From Burkholderiales bacterium (GTDB taxonomy: Bacteria > Pseudomonadota > Gammaproteobacteria > Burkholderiales > Burkholderiaceae_F): a stretch of 22,607 nucleotides of DNA. Positions 7,448 to 14,122 of this stretch are shown here, piece by piece (positions within the stretch are counted from its first letter, which is position 1; each line of letters starts with the position of its first letter). The notes under the pieces were generated by a model. It was not told the DNA's origin. It searched no databases and saw nothing but the letters and a program-made list of their open reading frames with translations. The stretch lies in contig JAHEDN010000001.1 in NCBI GenBank assembly GCA_024641225.1, positions 1-22,607 on the forward strand. Reading direction: 5' to 3'. The translations under genes and the position numbers were made by a program.

Positions 7448-7786
7448 GTGGCTTTCGACACCGGCCTCGCGCAGCGCATCCGCGAAGTTATGGCCGACAC
7501 GGACGACGTGACCGAACGAAGGATGTTCGGCGGCCTTGCATTCATGCTTCACGGGAACATGTTCGCGGGCGTCCTGGGCAGCACGCTGATGGCCCGCGTC
7601 GGCCCGGATGAATATGCGGCCGCCCTTCGGTCCGAGCATGCGCGCGAGATGGACTTCACCGGACGACCGATGACCGGGTACGTGTTCGTGGCGCCGGAAG
7701 GGCTGGTCGACGATGCCGAACTGGCGAAGTGGGTGCGGACCTGCGCCGCCTTCGCGGCTGCGCTGCCTCGCAAGCCTGGCCGATAG
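7448..7786 (+). CDS. TfoX N-terminal-domain family protein
   Basis: This 112-residue protein consists only of the TfoX N-terminal domain. The signature RRMFGGLAFMLHGNMFAGV (24-42) is clear, followed by LMARVGPDEYAAAL and a segment, MTGYVFVAPEGL, typical of stand-alone members. Full TfoX/Sxy regulators of competence also carry a C-terminal helix-hairpin domain, which is absent here, so a competence role should not be assumed. The start is GTG at 7448, supported by AGGAGG 7 bases upstream. It follows the DUF488 gene by 91 bases. Molecular function is unknown. Confidence 0.85.
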   Translation: MAFDTGLAQRIREVMADTDDVTERRMFGGLAFMLHGNMFAGVLGSTLMARVGPDEYAAALRSEHAREMDFTGRPMTGYVFVAPEGLVDDAELAKWVRTCAAFAAALPRKPGR

Positions 7787-7902
7787 CCGGGTAGGCTGTT
7801 GTCGGCCCGAATCTGCTTGCTTGAACCGGGGCGGCATTGCGTGCGAGTTCTCCAGAGTCATCCGCTTGCCGAGGACACTTCGATCTGAATGAAGGCTGCC
7901 CG

Positions 7903-8040
7903 ATGAACCGTCCCGTTGGACTCGTCATTGCCGCCGCGGCACTGCTCGCGCTGATCGGCGCCGTCGCGGCGCAGCTTCTCTTCTCGCGCGTACACGACCG
8001 GCAGATCGAGGCGCTCGCACCGGTGGGCAGGGACCGATGA
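7903..8040 (+). CDS. 45-residue single-pass membrane microprotein
   Basis: This small gene encodes a 45-residue protein with one hydrophobic helix (about residues 5-27: GLVIAAAALLALIGAVAAQLLF), a short MNRP start and a charged, probably cytoplasmic or periplasmic, tail (SRVHDRQIEALAPVGRDR). I do not recognise a family. Two things support it: a GAAGG ribosome-binding-like element 8 bases before the ATG, and the stop codon overlapping the ATG of the VOC gene as ATGA, typical of translationally coupled bacterial genes. The hydrophobic core with no C-terminal A-x-A cleavage context suggests an anchor rather than a cleaved signal. Confidence is limited by its short length. Confidence 0.6.
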   Translation: MNRPVGLVIAAAALLALIGAVAAQLLFSRVHDRQIEALAPVGRDR

Positions 8041-8447
8041 TCCGGATCCGCGACATCGACCATCTGGTGCTGCGTGTGCGCGAGCTGCGTCCGATGGTCG
8101 ACTTCTACTGCCGCGTTCTCGGCTGCACGGTCGAGCGGCAGCAGGACGAGATCGGGCTGGTGCAGCTGCGCGCCGGGCGCGCGCTGCTCGACCTGATTCC
8201 GGTCGACGGGCCTCTCGGCCGTGCCGGCGGTGCGCCGCCAGGCGTTGAAGGGCGCAACCTCGATCACTTCTGCCTCCGTATCGAGCCGTTTGACGAGACG
8301 GGAATCCGCGCTCATCTCGCGATGCATGGCATCGATGCCGGGGAGACGGCCTCGCGCTTCGGCGCCGAAGGCTCAGGGCCGTCGATCTACATCGCCGATC
8401 CGGAGGGCAACACCGTCGAGCTGAAGGGGCCGCCGTGGCAGGAGTGA
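8037..8447 (+). CDS. VOC family (glyoxalase/dioxygenase-fold) protein
   Basis: This 136-residue cytosolic protein has the vicinal oxygen chelate fold in a single chain of two beta-alpha-beta-beta-beta modules. The N-terminal IDHLVLRVRELRPMVDFYCRVLGC and the C-terminal SIYIADPEGNTVELK are textbook VOC segments. Likely metal ligands are His9, His77 (LDHFCLRI) and Glu128. The family includes glyoxalase I, fosfomycin-resistance thiol transferases and extradiol dioxygenases; the sequence does not say which reaction, if any, applies. The ATG overlaps the stop of the upstream microprotein gene, and no separate ribosome binding site is obvious, so translation is probably coupled. Confidence 0.88.
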   Translation: MIRIRDIDHLVLRVRELRPMVDFYCRVLGCTVERQQDEIGLVQLRAGRALLDLIPVDGPLGRAGGAPPGVEGRNLDHFCLRIEPFDETGIRAHLAMHGIDAGETASRFGAEGSGPSIYIADPEGNTVELKGPPWQE

Positions 8448-8558
8448 TCCCATCGGCGCGACAGCGCTCGACTGCTACGGTCGGCGAACCATGCGGTGGG
8501 CGGTCGCAGGCCGGATACGCGACCTTCGTCTGACCCGATTCGATGCGGCGCGGTCGCC

Positions 8559-8564
8559 GATAAT
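8559..8564 (+). promoter_or_regulatory. Putative -10 box GATAAT directly before the DUF2189 gene
   Basis: GATAAT matches five of six -10 consensus bases and ends 6 bases before the ATG at 8571. Transcription starting about 7 bases after the box would begin at or next to the ATG, giving a leaderless message. No Shine-Dalgarno sequence is present, which agrees. No good -35 was found. Confidence 0.5.
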
Positions 8565-8570
8565 CCACCC

Positions 8571-9356
8571 ATGAATGCAGGCGCCGCCCAGACCGACACG
8601 CTGCCCGCGGTGCGAGAGATCGCCTTCGCGCAGCCGTTCGCCTGGCTGCGGCGTGGCTGGCTCGACCTGCACGCTTGCTTCGGACCGAGCCTGCTGCACG
8701 GCGTGCTGGTCGCCCTGGGTGGACTGGCGATCCTCACGATGACGCTGCGTGCCTGGCTGCTCATGCCCGGCGCGCTCACCGGCTTCCTGCTGATCGGCCC
8801 GATCCTGTGCACGGGACTGTATGAACTGAGCCGCCGCCATGCGGCCGGCGAACGGCCGCGGCTCGGCCACGTGATCGGCGCCTGGCGGCGCGGCACGCGG
8901 CCGCTGGTGGCGCTTGGCCTGCTGCTGATGCTCGCGGCGACCGCCTGGGTGCTGGTCTCGGCGCTGCTCTTCAAGCTGTTCGTGACGGTGCCGCTCGACT
9001 CCCCCGTGCGCTTCCTGCGCTACGCCGTGGCCGGGCAGGGAGGGTGGCTGTTTTTCCTCTGGCTGATGGCGGGCGCGCTCGGCGCGGCGCTGGTGTTCTC
9101 GCTGACGGTGGTCTCGGCGCCACTGCTGCTCGACCGGCGCGTGAGCCTGCGCACCGCGCTGCTGGCCAGCGTGCGCGCGGTCGGCGAGAACCCGGGCCCG
9201 ATGGCGCTGTGGGCGGCGCTGATCATGCTGGCCACGGCGGCGTCGATGGCGACGCTGATGATCGGCTTCGTGTTCGCCGTGCCGGTGATCGGGCACGCGA
9301 GCTGGCACGCCTATCGCGACGTGCTCGACGTGGAGCGGTTGCCGCCGCGAACCTGA
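8571..9356 (+). CDS. DUF2189 integral membrane protein
   Basis: This 261-residue inner-membrane protein belongs to the DUF2189 family, of unknown function. About five to six hydrophobic segments lie near residues 37-58, 66-86, 112-138, 158-185 and 211-240. Family features include PFAWLRRGWLDL near the start, GPILCTGLYELSRR at 76-89 and the C-terminal GHASWHAYRDVL (241-252). The ATG at 8571 gives the usual N-terminus; the frame is open further upstream but without similarity or a ribosome binding site. A DUF2788 gene starts 8 bases after the stop, and the two probably share a message. Confidence 0.85.
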   Translation: MNAGAAQTDTLPAVREIAFAQPFAWLRRGWLDLHACFGPSLLHGVLVALGGLAILTMTLRAWLLMPGALTGFLLIGPILCTGLYELSRRHAAGERPRLGHVIGAWRRGTRPLVALGLLLMLAATAWVLVSALLFKLFVTVPLDSPVRFLRYAVAGQGGWLFFLWLMAGALGAALVFSLTVVSAPLLLDRRVSLRTALLASVRAVGENPGPMALWAALIMLATAASMATLMIGFVFAVPVIGHASWHAYRDVLDVERLPPRT

Positions 9357-9364
9357 GAACTGCG

Positions 9365-9589
9365 ATGGAAGGCGGACTGTTCGGCCTGACCGAAGCTCAG
9401 GTCGCCGAATTCGGCATGACCTGGGGCGTGGGCGGCTTCATCGCGTTCATGCTGTTCATCATCTGGAAGCTGGCGCGCGATTCGAAGGCCGGCCGCTTCG
9501 GCACCTTCATCCTGTTCTTCGTGCTTGCCTTCGGCATCCTCGGCTTCGTCGCCAAGCAGGTCATCCAGTGGCTGATCGGCATCGATTAG
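9365..9589 (+). CDS. DUF2788 small membrane protein
   Basis: This 74-residue protein has two membrane helices (about 21-36 and 46-69) separated by a short charged loop, KLARDSKAGRFG. Length, helix spacing and the FGMTWGVGGFIAFMLFIIWKLA segment fit the DUF2788 family found in beta- and gammaproteobacteria, whose function is unknown. It starts 8 bases after the DUF2189 gene and is likely cotranscribed. It ends 6 bases before the stop codon of the opposing methyltransferase gene. Confidence 0.8.
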   Translation: MEGGLFGLTEAQVAEFGMTWGVGGFIAFMLFIIWKLARDSKAGRFGTFILFFVLAFGILGFVAKQVIQWLIGID

Positions 9590-9595
9590 CTGCCG

Positions 9596-10273
9596 CTAAC
9601 CGGGCCGCGTCCAGGTGAACACGCGCACCGGCGGAATGTTGACGACTTCCCATTCCTTGCGCGCCGCGCCCAGGTACGGGGTCGCGTAGCTCGCCACGTG
9701 CGCGCGCACCTGGTAGGCGACGAAGCGCCCGCCCGGCGCGAGCACGCGTGCGATCTCGGCTGCGATGCGGTCGGCTACCTCGCGCGGCATGGTGGAGAAC
9801 GGAATGCCCGAGATCACTGCGTCGGGCGCCGGCAGGCCGAGCTCGTCGAGGAAGCGGGCGATGAATTCGGCGCTGCCCTGGACGACCGCCAGCCGCGGGT
9901 CTCGGATCGACGTCTTCAGGCGTTCGGCGAAATCCTCGTTCAGTTCGATGGCCAGCAGATGCCCGGCCGACGGCATCGCGCGGAGGAAAGCCCGTGTCGT
10001 GCCGCCCGTGCCCGGCCCGAGTTCGACGACGCAGCGTGCGCGCAGCAGCCGCGCACTGCGAACGAGGCGTTGCTCGAGCACGTGCGAGCTCGGGATCACC
10101 GAGCCGACCTGGTCGGGGTGGGCGATGAAGCCGCGCAGGAAGGCGATCCGCTCGCGCAGCGCCGGCAGTGGGCCGGCCTCGCGCGTCTCGCGCTCGCGGG
10201 TGGCGGGCGCCAGCCCCGCGAGCTCCGCGCGCGCAACCCCGCCGCGCGGCGCCTCGTGTTGGTCTCGTCGCAT
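9596..10273 (-). CDS. SAM-dependent methyltransferase, PmtA/rRNA-dimethylase-like
   Basis: This 225-residue class I methyltransferase has motif I VVELGPGTG (82-90), acidic residue Glu110 at the end of the second strand (LLAIELNEDF) and motif IV SGIPFS (155-160). The lead-in FLRGFIAHPDQVGSVIPSS (46-63) resembles bacterial phosphatidylethanolamine N-methyltransferases of the PmtA group, which are related to KsgA-type rRNA dimethylases. A lipid substrate is therefore plausible but unproven; an rRNA or other substrate cannot be ruled out. The ATG at 10273 was chosen for the GAGGGAG ribosome binding site at 10279-10285, spaced 5 bases away. The gene is divergent from dusA, and an 8-bp hairpin stands just upstream of its ribosome binding site. 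Confidence 0.83.
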   Translation of the reverse strand: MRRDQHEAPRGGVARAELAGLAPATRERETREAGPLPALRERIAFLRGFIAHPDQVGSVIPSSHVLEQRLVRSARLLRARCVVELGPGTGGTTRAFLRAMPSAGHLLAIELNEDFAERLKTSIRDPRLAVVQGSAEFIARFLDELGLPAPDAVISGIPFSTMPREVADRIAAEIARVLAPGGRFVAYQVRAHVASYATPYLGAARKEWEVVNIPPVRVFTWTRPG

Positions 10274-10289
10274 AATCGCTCCCTCGATG

Positions 10290-10310
10290 GGCCCGCGCCT
10301 CACGCGGGCC
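10290..10310 (-). promoter_or_regulatory. Strong hairpin just upstream of the methyltransferase ribosome binding site
   Basis: GGCCCGCG (10290-10297) pairs perfectly with CGCGGGCC (10303-10310) around a 5-base loop. It ends 4 bases from the GAGGGAG ribosome binding site of the (-) strand methyltransferase gene and lies within the 72-base divergent region with dusA. It could be a 5' UTR structure or a protein-binding palindrome. Confidence 0.4.
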
Positions 10311-10345
10311 GATAGCGGGCACGCCGCACGGCGCATTGTTCTGCA

Positions 10346-11368
10346 GTGAGTCTAACGCCCCCTTCGCATTCACCCTGGCGCTTCTGTGTTGCGCCGATGA
10401 TGGACTGGACGGACCGCCACTGCCGGTTCTTTCATCGTCAGCTGTCGCGTAATGCACGGCTGTACACGGAGATGGTGACCTCCGGCGCGCTGCTGCACGG
10501 CGATGTGGCCCGTCATCTGGACTTCGATCCCGCCGAGCATCCGCTGGCGCTGCAGATCGGCGGGTCGGAGCGCGACGAACTGGCGCACTGCGCACGGCTC
10601 GGCGAGCGATGGGGCTACGACGAGATCAACCTGAACTGCGGATGCCCGTCGGAACGGGTGCAGCACGGCGCCTTCGGCGCCTGCCTGATGGCGGAGCCTC
10701 AGCTCGTTTCCGACTGCGTCAAGGCGATGCGCGACGCGGTCTCGGTTCACGTCACGGTCAAGCACCGCATCGGCATCGACCGCGTCGAGGACTACGGCTT
10801 CCTGCGCGACTTCGTCGGCCAGGTCCACGCAGCCGGCTGCGACGTGTTCATCGTCCATGCGCGCAACGCCTGGCTCAAGGGCTTGTCGCCGAAGGAAAAC
10901 CGCGAGGTACCGCCGCTGCGCTACGAGTTCGCCTACCGGCTGGCGGCTGACTTTCCCGGGGCGCATTTCGTGCTCAATGGCGGCATCACGTCGCTTTCAC
11001 AGGCCGCCGAGCCGCTGCGGCGACTGGCCGGCGTGATGGTCGGCCGCGCCGCATACCATGACCCGTACCTGCTCGTTGACGTCGATCGCGAGCTGTTCGG
11101 CGCGGCGGGAGCGGCGCCGAGCCGCGCGGAGGTGGTGGCAGCGATGTCGGCGTACCTCGAGCGCGAAGCCGCGGCAGGCGTGCCGCCGCGCGCGATCCTG
11201 CGTCACCTGCTCGGGCTGTTCCACGGTCAGCACGGCGCGCGCAGCTGGCGGCGCCTGCTCAGCGACCCGGCCTTCATCGAGCGCCACGGCGCGCATTCGC
11301 TGCACGTGGCGGCTCGCGCATTCACGACGCGGCGGGTCGACTGGGCCGCCGCGTTGCCGGCAGCATGA
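10346..11368 (+). CDS. dusA: tRNA-dihydrouridine(20/20a) synthase
   Basis: This 340-residue FMN enzyme reduces uridine 20/20a in the D-loop of tRNA using NADPH. The order of motifs is that of DusA rather than DusB or DusC: CVAPMMDWTDRHCRFFHR (14-31), LYTEMVTSGALL (39-50), INLNCGCPSERVQHGAFGACLM (94-115) with catalytic Cys100, VTVKHRIGID, FIVHARNAWLKGLSPKENREVPPL and the LNGGI phosphate loop. The C-terminal helical RNA-binding domain is complete. The start is taken as GTG at 10346, which gives the usual short N-terminal tail before WRFCVAPMMDW; no Shine-Dalgarno precedes it. The gene is divergent from the methyltransferase, and its stop lies 9 bases before the end of the opposing DUF4124 gene. 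Confidence 0.93.
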   Translation: MSLTPPSHSPWRFCVAPMMDWTDRHCRFFHRQLSRNARLYTEMVTSGALLHGDVARHLDFDPAEHPLALQIGGSERDELAHCARLGERWGYDEINLNCGCPSERVQHGAFGACLMAEPQLVSDCVKAMRDAVSVHVTVKHRIGIDRVEDYGFLRDFVGQVHAAGCDVFIVHARNAWLKGLSPKENREVPPLRYEFAYRLAADFPGAHFVLNGGITSLSQAAEPLRRLAGVMVGRAAYHDPYLLVDVDRELFGAAGAAPSRAEVVAAMSAYLEREAAAGVPPRAILRHLLGLFHGQHGARSWRRLLSDPAFIERHGAHSLHVAARAFTTRRVDWAAALPAA

Positions 11369-11377
11369 GCCGCCGGC

Positions 11378-11836
11378 CTACTTCACCGGCCCGCATTCCT
11401 CCACGTAGGCCTGCTCGGCACGGCTGACACGACGCTGCGCCTCGGCGCGCTTGTTCGACGGAGTGCTTGCCAGCTCTTCCCGCTCCTGCCGCAGCTGCGT
11501 CTCGAGGCGCCGGCACTGCGCCTCCTGCTTCTTCGCCTTGGTCTGTGCCTGCTCCTGCTCGCGTGCAATGCGTTGTTCCTCGGCCTTGCGCGCGCGATCG
11601 AGTGCGGCCGCGTCGCGCGTGTCCTGCTGCGCCCGCTGTTGCGCGGCCTTCCGGTCAACGGGGCTCGGCGTGCCGGCCGGAGGCAGGGTTCGAACCGCGG
11701 TCGTTCCCTGCGGGCATGGGCCACTGGCGTAGCTGACCTTGCCGTTGGCATCCTCGCAGCGCTGCACGTCCTGCGCGGCTGCCGGCACTGCGACCAGCGA
11801 CAGCAGTAAAGCGGAAAAGAGGCGGGGTCCGGTCAT
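11378..11836 (-). CDS. Exported DUF4124 protein, second of a tandem pair
   Basis: This 152-residue secreted or periplasmic protein has a signal peptide (about 1-21, LFSALLLSLVAVPAAA), then a DUF4124 domain, QRCEDANGKVSYASGPCP (25-42), and a long charged, Gln/Arg/Glu/Ala-rich helix likely to form a coiled coil (about 62-145). The mature protein contains exactly four cysteines, Cys27, 41, 108 and 148. The ATG at 11836 overlaps the stop of the upstream paralogue as ATGA, so translation is coupled; a GTG 15 bases further upstream is less likely. The family's function is unknown; the N-terminal domain is often attached to envelope proteins. Confidence 0.82.
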   Translation of the reverse strand: MTGPRLFSALLLSLVAVPAAAQDVQRCEDANGKVSYASGPCPQGTTAVRTLPPAGTPSPVDRKAAQQRAQQDTRDAAALDRARKAEEQRIAREQEQAQTKAKKQEAQCRRLETQLRQEREELASTPSNKRAEAQRRVSRAEQAYVEECGPVK

Positions 11837-12288
11837 CGCTGTCGGGGGCACAAGGCCCGGTAGTCGTCCTGGGCACGGCGCAGCGACAGCTCTGCGGACG
11901 CACGCGCGGCCGGCGGGGCCTCATTGACGTCGTCCTGCAGGCGCTGCAGCTCGCGGGCACGTGCCTCGCACTCGCGCCGCTGCTCGGCGAGCTGCGCGCT
12001 CAGTTCCTCGTCGATCTGGACCGGATCCTCGACGCGGCGTGGGCGGGAAGTCTCCAGCTTGACCACGGGGCGGTCGTCGCCGGCCCTGGCCTTCGGGCCC
12101 CCGCCGTCGTGGACGACGACCGGCGGCGACGGCTCGACCTTGCGCACCATCTTCGTGTTCAACGGGCAATCGGTGTTCGAGTAGGTGACCTTGCCGTCAG
12201 CGGCTTCGCAGCGAACGATCGCCGCGAGCGCGGGCGACAGGCCGGCGGCAAGCAGCATGGCGCAGGCGGTGGCAGTTGCGAGGCGCAT
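11833..12288 (-). CDS. Exported DUF4124 protein, first of a tandem pair
   Basis: This 151-residue protein has a signal peptide (about 1-23, ending SPALAA), a DUF4124 domain, VRCEAADGKVTYSNTDCP (25-42), a proline/charged linker (51-90) and a C-terminal helical segment (about 92-147). Mature cysteines are Cys27, 41, 107 and 147, matching those of the downstream paralogue almost exactly. The two proteins are clearly related in layout but differ in the linker, which is proline- and glycine-rich here and coiled-coil-like in the other. A good sigma-70-like promoter lies just upstream, between this gene and the end of the FAD dehydrogenase gene. The function is unknown. Confidence 0.82.
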   Translation of the reverse strand: MRLATATACAMLLAAGLSPALAAIVRCEAADGKVTYSNTDCPLNTKMVRKVEPSPPVVVHDGGGPKARAGDDRPVVKLETSRPRRVEDPVQIDEELSAQLAEQRRECEARARELQRLQDDVNEAPPAARASAELSLRRAQDDYRALCPRQR

Positions 12289-12312
12289 CGGTCGGTCTCG
12301 GACGGCCCGGCG

Positions 12313-12341
12313 AGTCTACCCAGCGGGCGCCGCGCGTCCAA
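12313..12341 (-). promoter_or_regulatory. Sigma-70-like promoter for the DUF4124 pair
   Basis: Read on the (-) strand, TTGGAC (12341-12336) and TAGACT (12318-12313) are separated by exactly 17 bases. Matches to consensus are 4 of 6 at each box or better. The -10 lies 24 bases upstream of the ATG at 12288. The -35 begins 3 bases after the stop of the preceding FAD dehydrogenase gene, so the DUF4124 genes probably form their own transcription unit. Confidence 0.55.
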
Positions 12342-12344
12342 GTC

Positions 12345-13745
12345 TCAGATTACCTTGCCCGGATTCATCAGGCCGAGCGGATCGAGCGTGCGCTTGATCG
12401 CCCGCATCAGCTCGAGCTCTATGGCGGGCTTGTAGCGGGTGATCGCGTCGCGCTTCAGCTGGCCGAGGCCGTGCTCGGCGCTGATCGAGCCGCCGCGCGC
12501 GTGCACCGCGTCGTTGACCACGGCGTTGATCCCGCTCTCGTGCGCGAAAGCGACGTCGATCGGCGTACCCGGCACCGTGCCCATGTTGTAGTGGAGGTTG
12601 CCGTCACCGAGATGCCCGAAGACGATCGGCTCGATCCACTCGAAGCGGCTGCGCAGCGCGGCGTTGGTGCTGTCGACGAACTCGGCGATGCACGACACCG
12701 GCAGCGAGATGTCGTGCTTCACGTTGCCGCCACGCTTGGCGTGTGCCTCGGGAATGCCCTCGCGCAGGCGCCACAGCGCCTCGGCTTCCGCCAGCGAGCG
12801 GGCCACGGCGGCGTCGGCGATGTCGCCGGACTCGAGCGCCGCCGCGAGGATGCGCTCGAACGTCGCGGTGGCATGCGCTTCGCTTTCGGCGTCGGAGAGC
12901 TCCAGCAGCGCATACCACGGTTGGCCCAGCGGCAGCGGCATGCGCAGCCCCGGCAGGGTCTCGACGGTGTTGCGCAGCGGGGCGCTGCCCATCACCTCGA
13001 AGGCGGTCAGCGCAGCACCGGCCGCGGCGCGGGCGCGCTCGAGCAGCCGCGCCGCGGCGGCCAGCGATGGCACTGCGGCCAGCGCCGTCATCTGTGCTGC
13101 CGGCAGCGGGTACAGCTTCAGTGTCGCGGCGGTGATGATGCCGAGCGTGCCTTCGGCGCCGATGAACAGGTGCTTCAGGTCGTAGCCGGTGTTGTCCTTG
13201 CGCAGGCCGCGCAGGCCGTTCCAGACCTCGCCGCTGGCCAGCACGACCTCGAGCCCGAGAGCCAGGTCGCGCGCGTTGCCGTAACGCAGCACCTGCGTGC
13301 CGCCGGCGTTGGTGGCGAGATTGCCGCCGATGGTGGCGCTGCCTTCGGCCGCGAGGCTGAGCGGAAACAGTCGCCCGTGCTCGCGTGCCGCCTGCTGGAC
13401 CGCCTGCAGAACGCAGCCCGCCTCGACCGTGACGGTGTCGTTGGCGGTGTCGATGGCGCGTACGCGGCTCATCCGCTGCAGGCTGACGACCACCGCATCG
13501 CCCGAATCGTCCGGCGTGCCGCCGCCGACCAATCCGGTGTTGCCGCCTTGCGGCACCATGGGCGCGCGCGCGGCAACACACGCGCGCACGACCGCGGCGA
13601 CTTCGGCGGTACTGCCCGGGCGCACGACCGCCTGCGCACGGCCGCGGTAGCGCTGGCGCCAGTCGGTGAGATAGGGCTGCGCATCGTCGCCGGTGAGCAC
13701 GTTTGGGCTGCCGACCACGTCGGCGAGCGTCCGGAGGAGGTTCAC
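12345..13745 (-). CDS. FAD-binding dehydrogenase, GlcD/D-2-hydroxyglutarate dehydrogenase-like
   Basis: This 466-residue flavoprotein oxidises a D-2-hydroxy acid (lactate, glycolate or 2-hydroxyglutarate type) and passes electrons to a membrane or ETF acceptor. The FAD domain begins with VRPGSTAEVAAVVRACV; PQGGNTGLVGG (65-75) binds the pyrophosphate, and SAEGSATIGGNLATNAGG and YGNARDLALGLEVVLASGE are canonical. The C-terminal domain carries the metal ligands His378 and His385 (GHLGDGNLH) and SAEHG with Glu424, and it ends LDPLGLMNPGKVI. The length fits single-subunit members. The start is GTG at 13745, which overlaps the stop of the DUF2069 gene as GTGA. The substrate cannot be assigned between the D2HGDH and D-lactate branches. 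Confidence 0.88.
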   Translation of the reverse strand: MNLLRTLADVVGSPNVLTGDDAQPYLTDWRQRYRGRAQAVVRPGSTAEVAAVVRACVAARAPMVPQGGNTGLVGGGTPDDSGDAVVVSLQRMSRVRAIDTANDTVTVEAGCVLQAVQQAAREHGRLFPLSLAAEGSATIGGNLATNAGGTQVLRYGNARDLALGLEVVLASGEVWNGLRGLRKDNTGYDLKHLFIGAEGTLGIITAATLKLYPLPAAQMTALAAVPSLAAAARLLERARAAAGAALTAFEVMGSAPLRNTVETLPGLRMPLPLGQPWYALLELSDAESEAHATATFERILAAALESGDIADAAVARSLAEAEALWRLREGIPEAHAKRGGNVKHDISLPVSCIAEFVDSTNAALRSRFEWIEPIVFGHLGDGNLHYNMGTVPGTPIDVAFAHESGINAVVNDAVHARGGSISAEHGLGQLKRDAITRYKPAIELELMRAIKRTLDPLGLMNPGKVI

Positions 13746-14122
13746 TTTGCCGCCCTCGCACGCGCCGCCTGCTTGAACGGCCGCAGGTAGACGATTGCGG
13801 ATCCGAAGAACAGCAGCCCGAGCGCGATTTCGATCATCGCCAGAGGTCCTGCGGGCGACGGATCGGAGGCCCGCACGCTGCCTTCGGCAATGTAGAGGAG
13901 CACCAGCAGCAGCGCCCATTGCATGACCTTCACGTCGCCGCGCAGCACGCCACGCAGCGGCAGCAGCAGCGGCACGGCCTTGAGCACCAGCCAGGAACCA
14001 CCGGGCCGCAGCGGCGCCAGCAGCCACTCCCACAGCACCGCAAGGACGAGCAGCATGACCCAGCACGCCGCGGCCGCTCGCCAGGCGGCCCGCTGCGTCG
14101 GCGACACCGTGACCGCACTCAT
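13742..14122 (-). CDS. DUF2069 integral membrane protein
   Basis: This 126-residue membrane protein has four predicted helices (about 16-36, 44-59, 65-80 and 93-113) and basic tails. The elements LRGVLRGDVKVMQWA and LLYIAEGSVRA are typical of DUF2069, a family of unknown function seen in beta- and gammaproteobacteria. Its ATG overlaps the wrbA stop as ATGA, and its stop overlaps the GTG of the downstream FAD dehydrogenase, so all three are likely translated from one message in a coupled way. The position between two redox flavoproteins hints at a membrane quinone-related role, but that is only context. Confidence 0.85.
   Translation of the reverse strand: MSAVTVSPTQRAAWRAAAACWVMLLVLAVLWEWLLAPLRPGGSWLVLKAVPLLLPLRGVLRGDVKVMQWALLLVLLYIAEGSVRASDPSPAGPLAMIEIALGLLFFGSAIVYLRPFKQAARARAAK

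Noticed and set aside
7448..7786. TfoX-like gene as a sign of a natural competence locus
   Set aside because: Only the N-terminal domain is present and no competence genes are nearby; stand-alone forms are common and unrelated to a competence cluster.
12276..13790. 504-residue open frame on the + strand
   Set aside because: It lies antisense to the FAD dehydrogenase, which has complete family motifs. The + frame has shadow composition and no recognisable domain.
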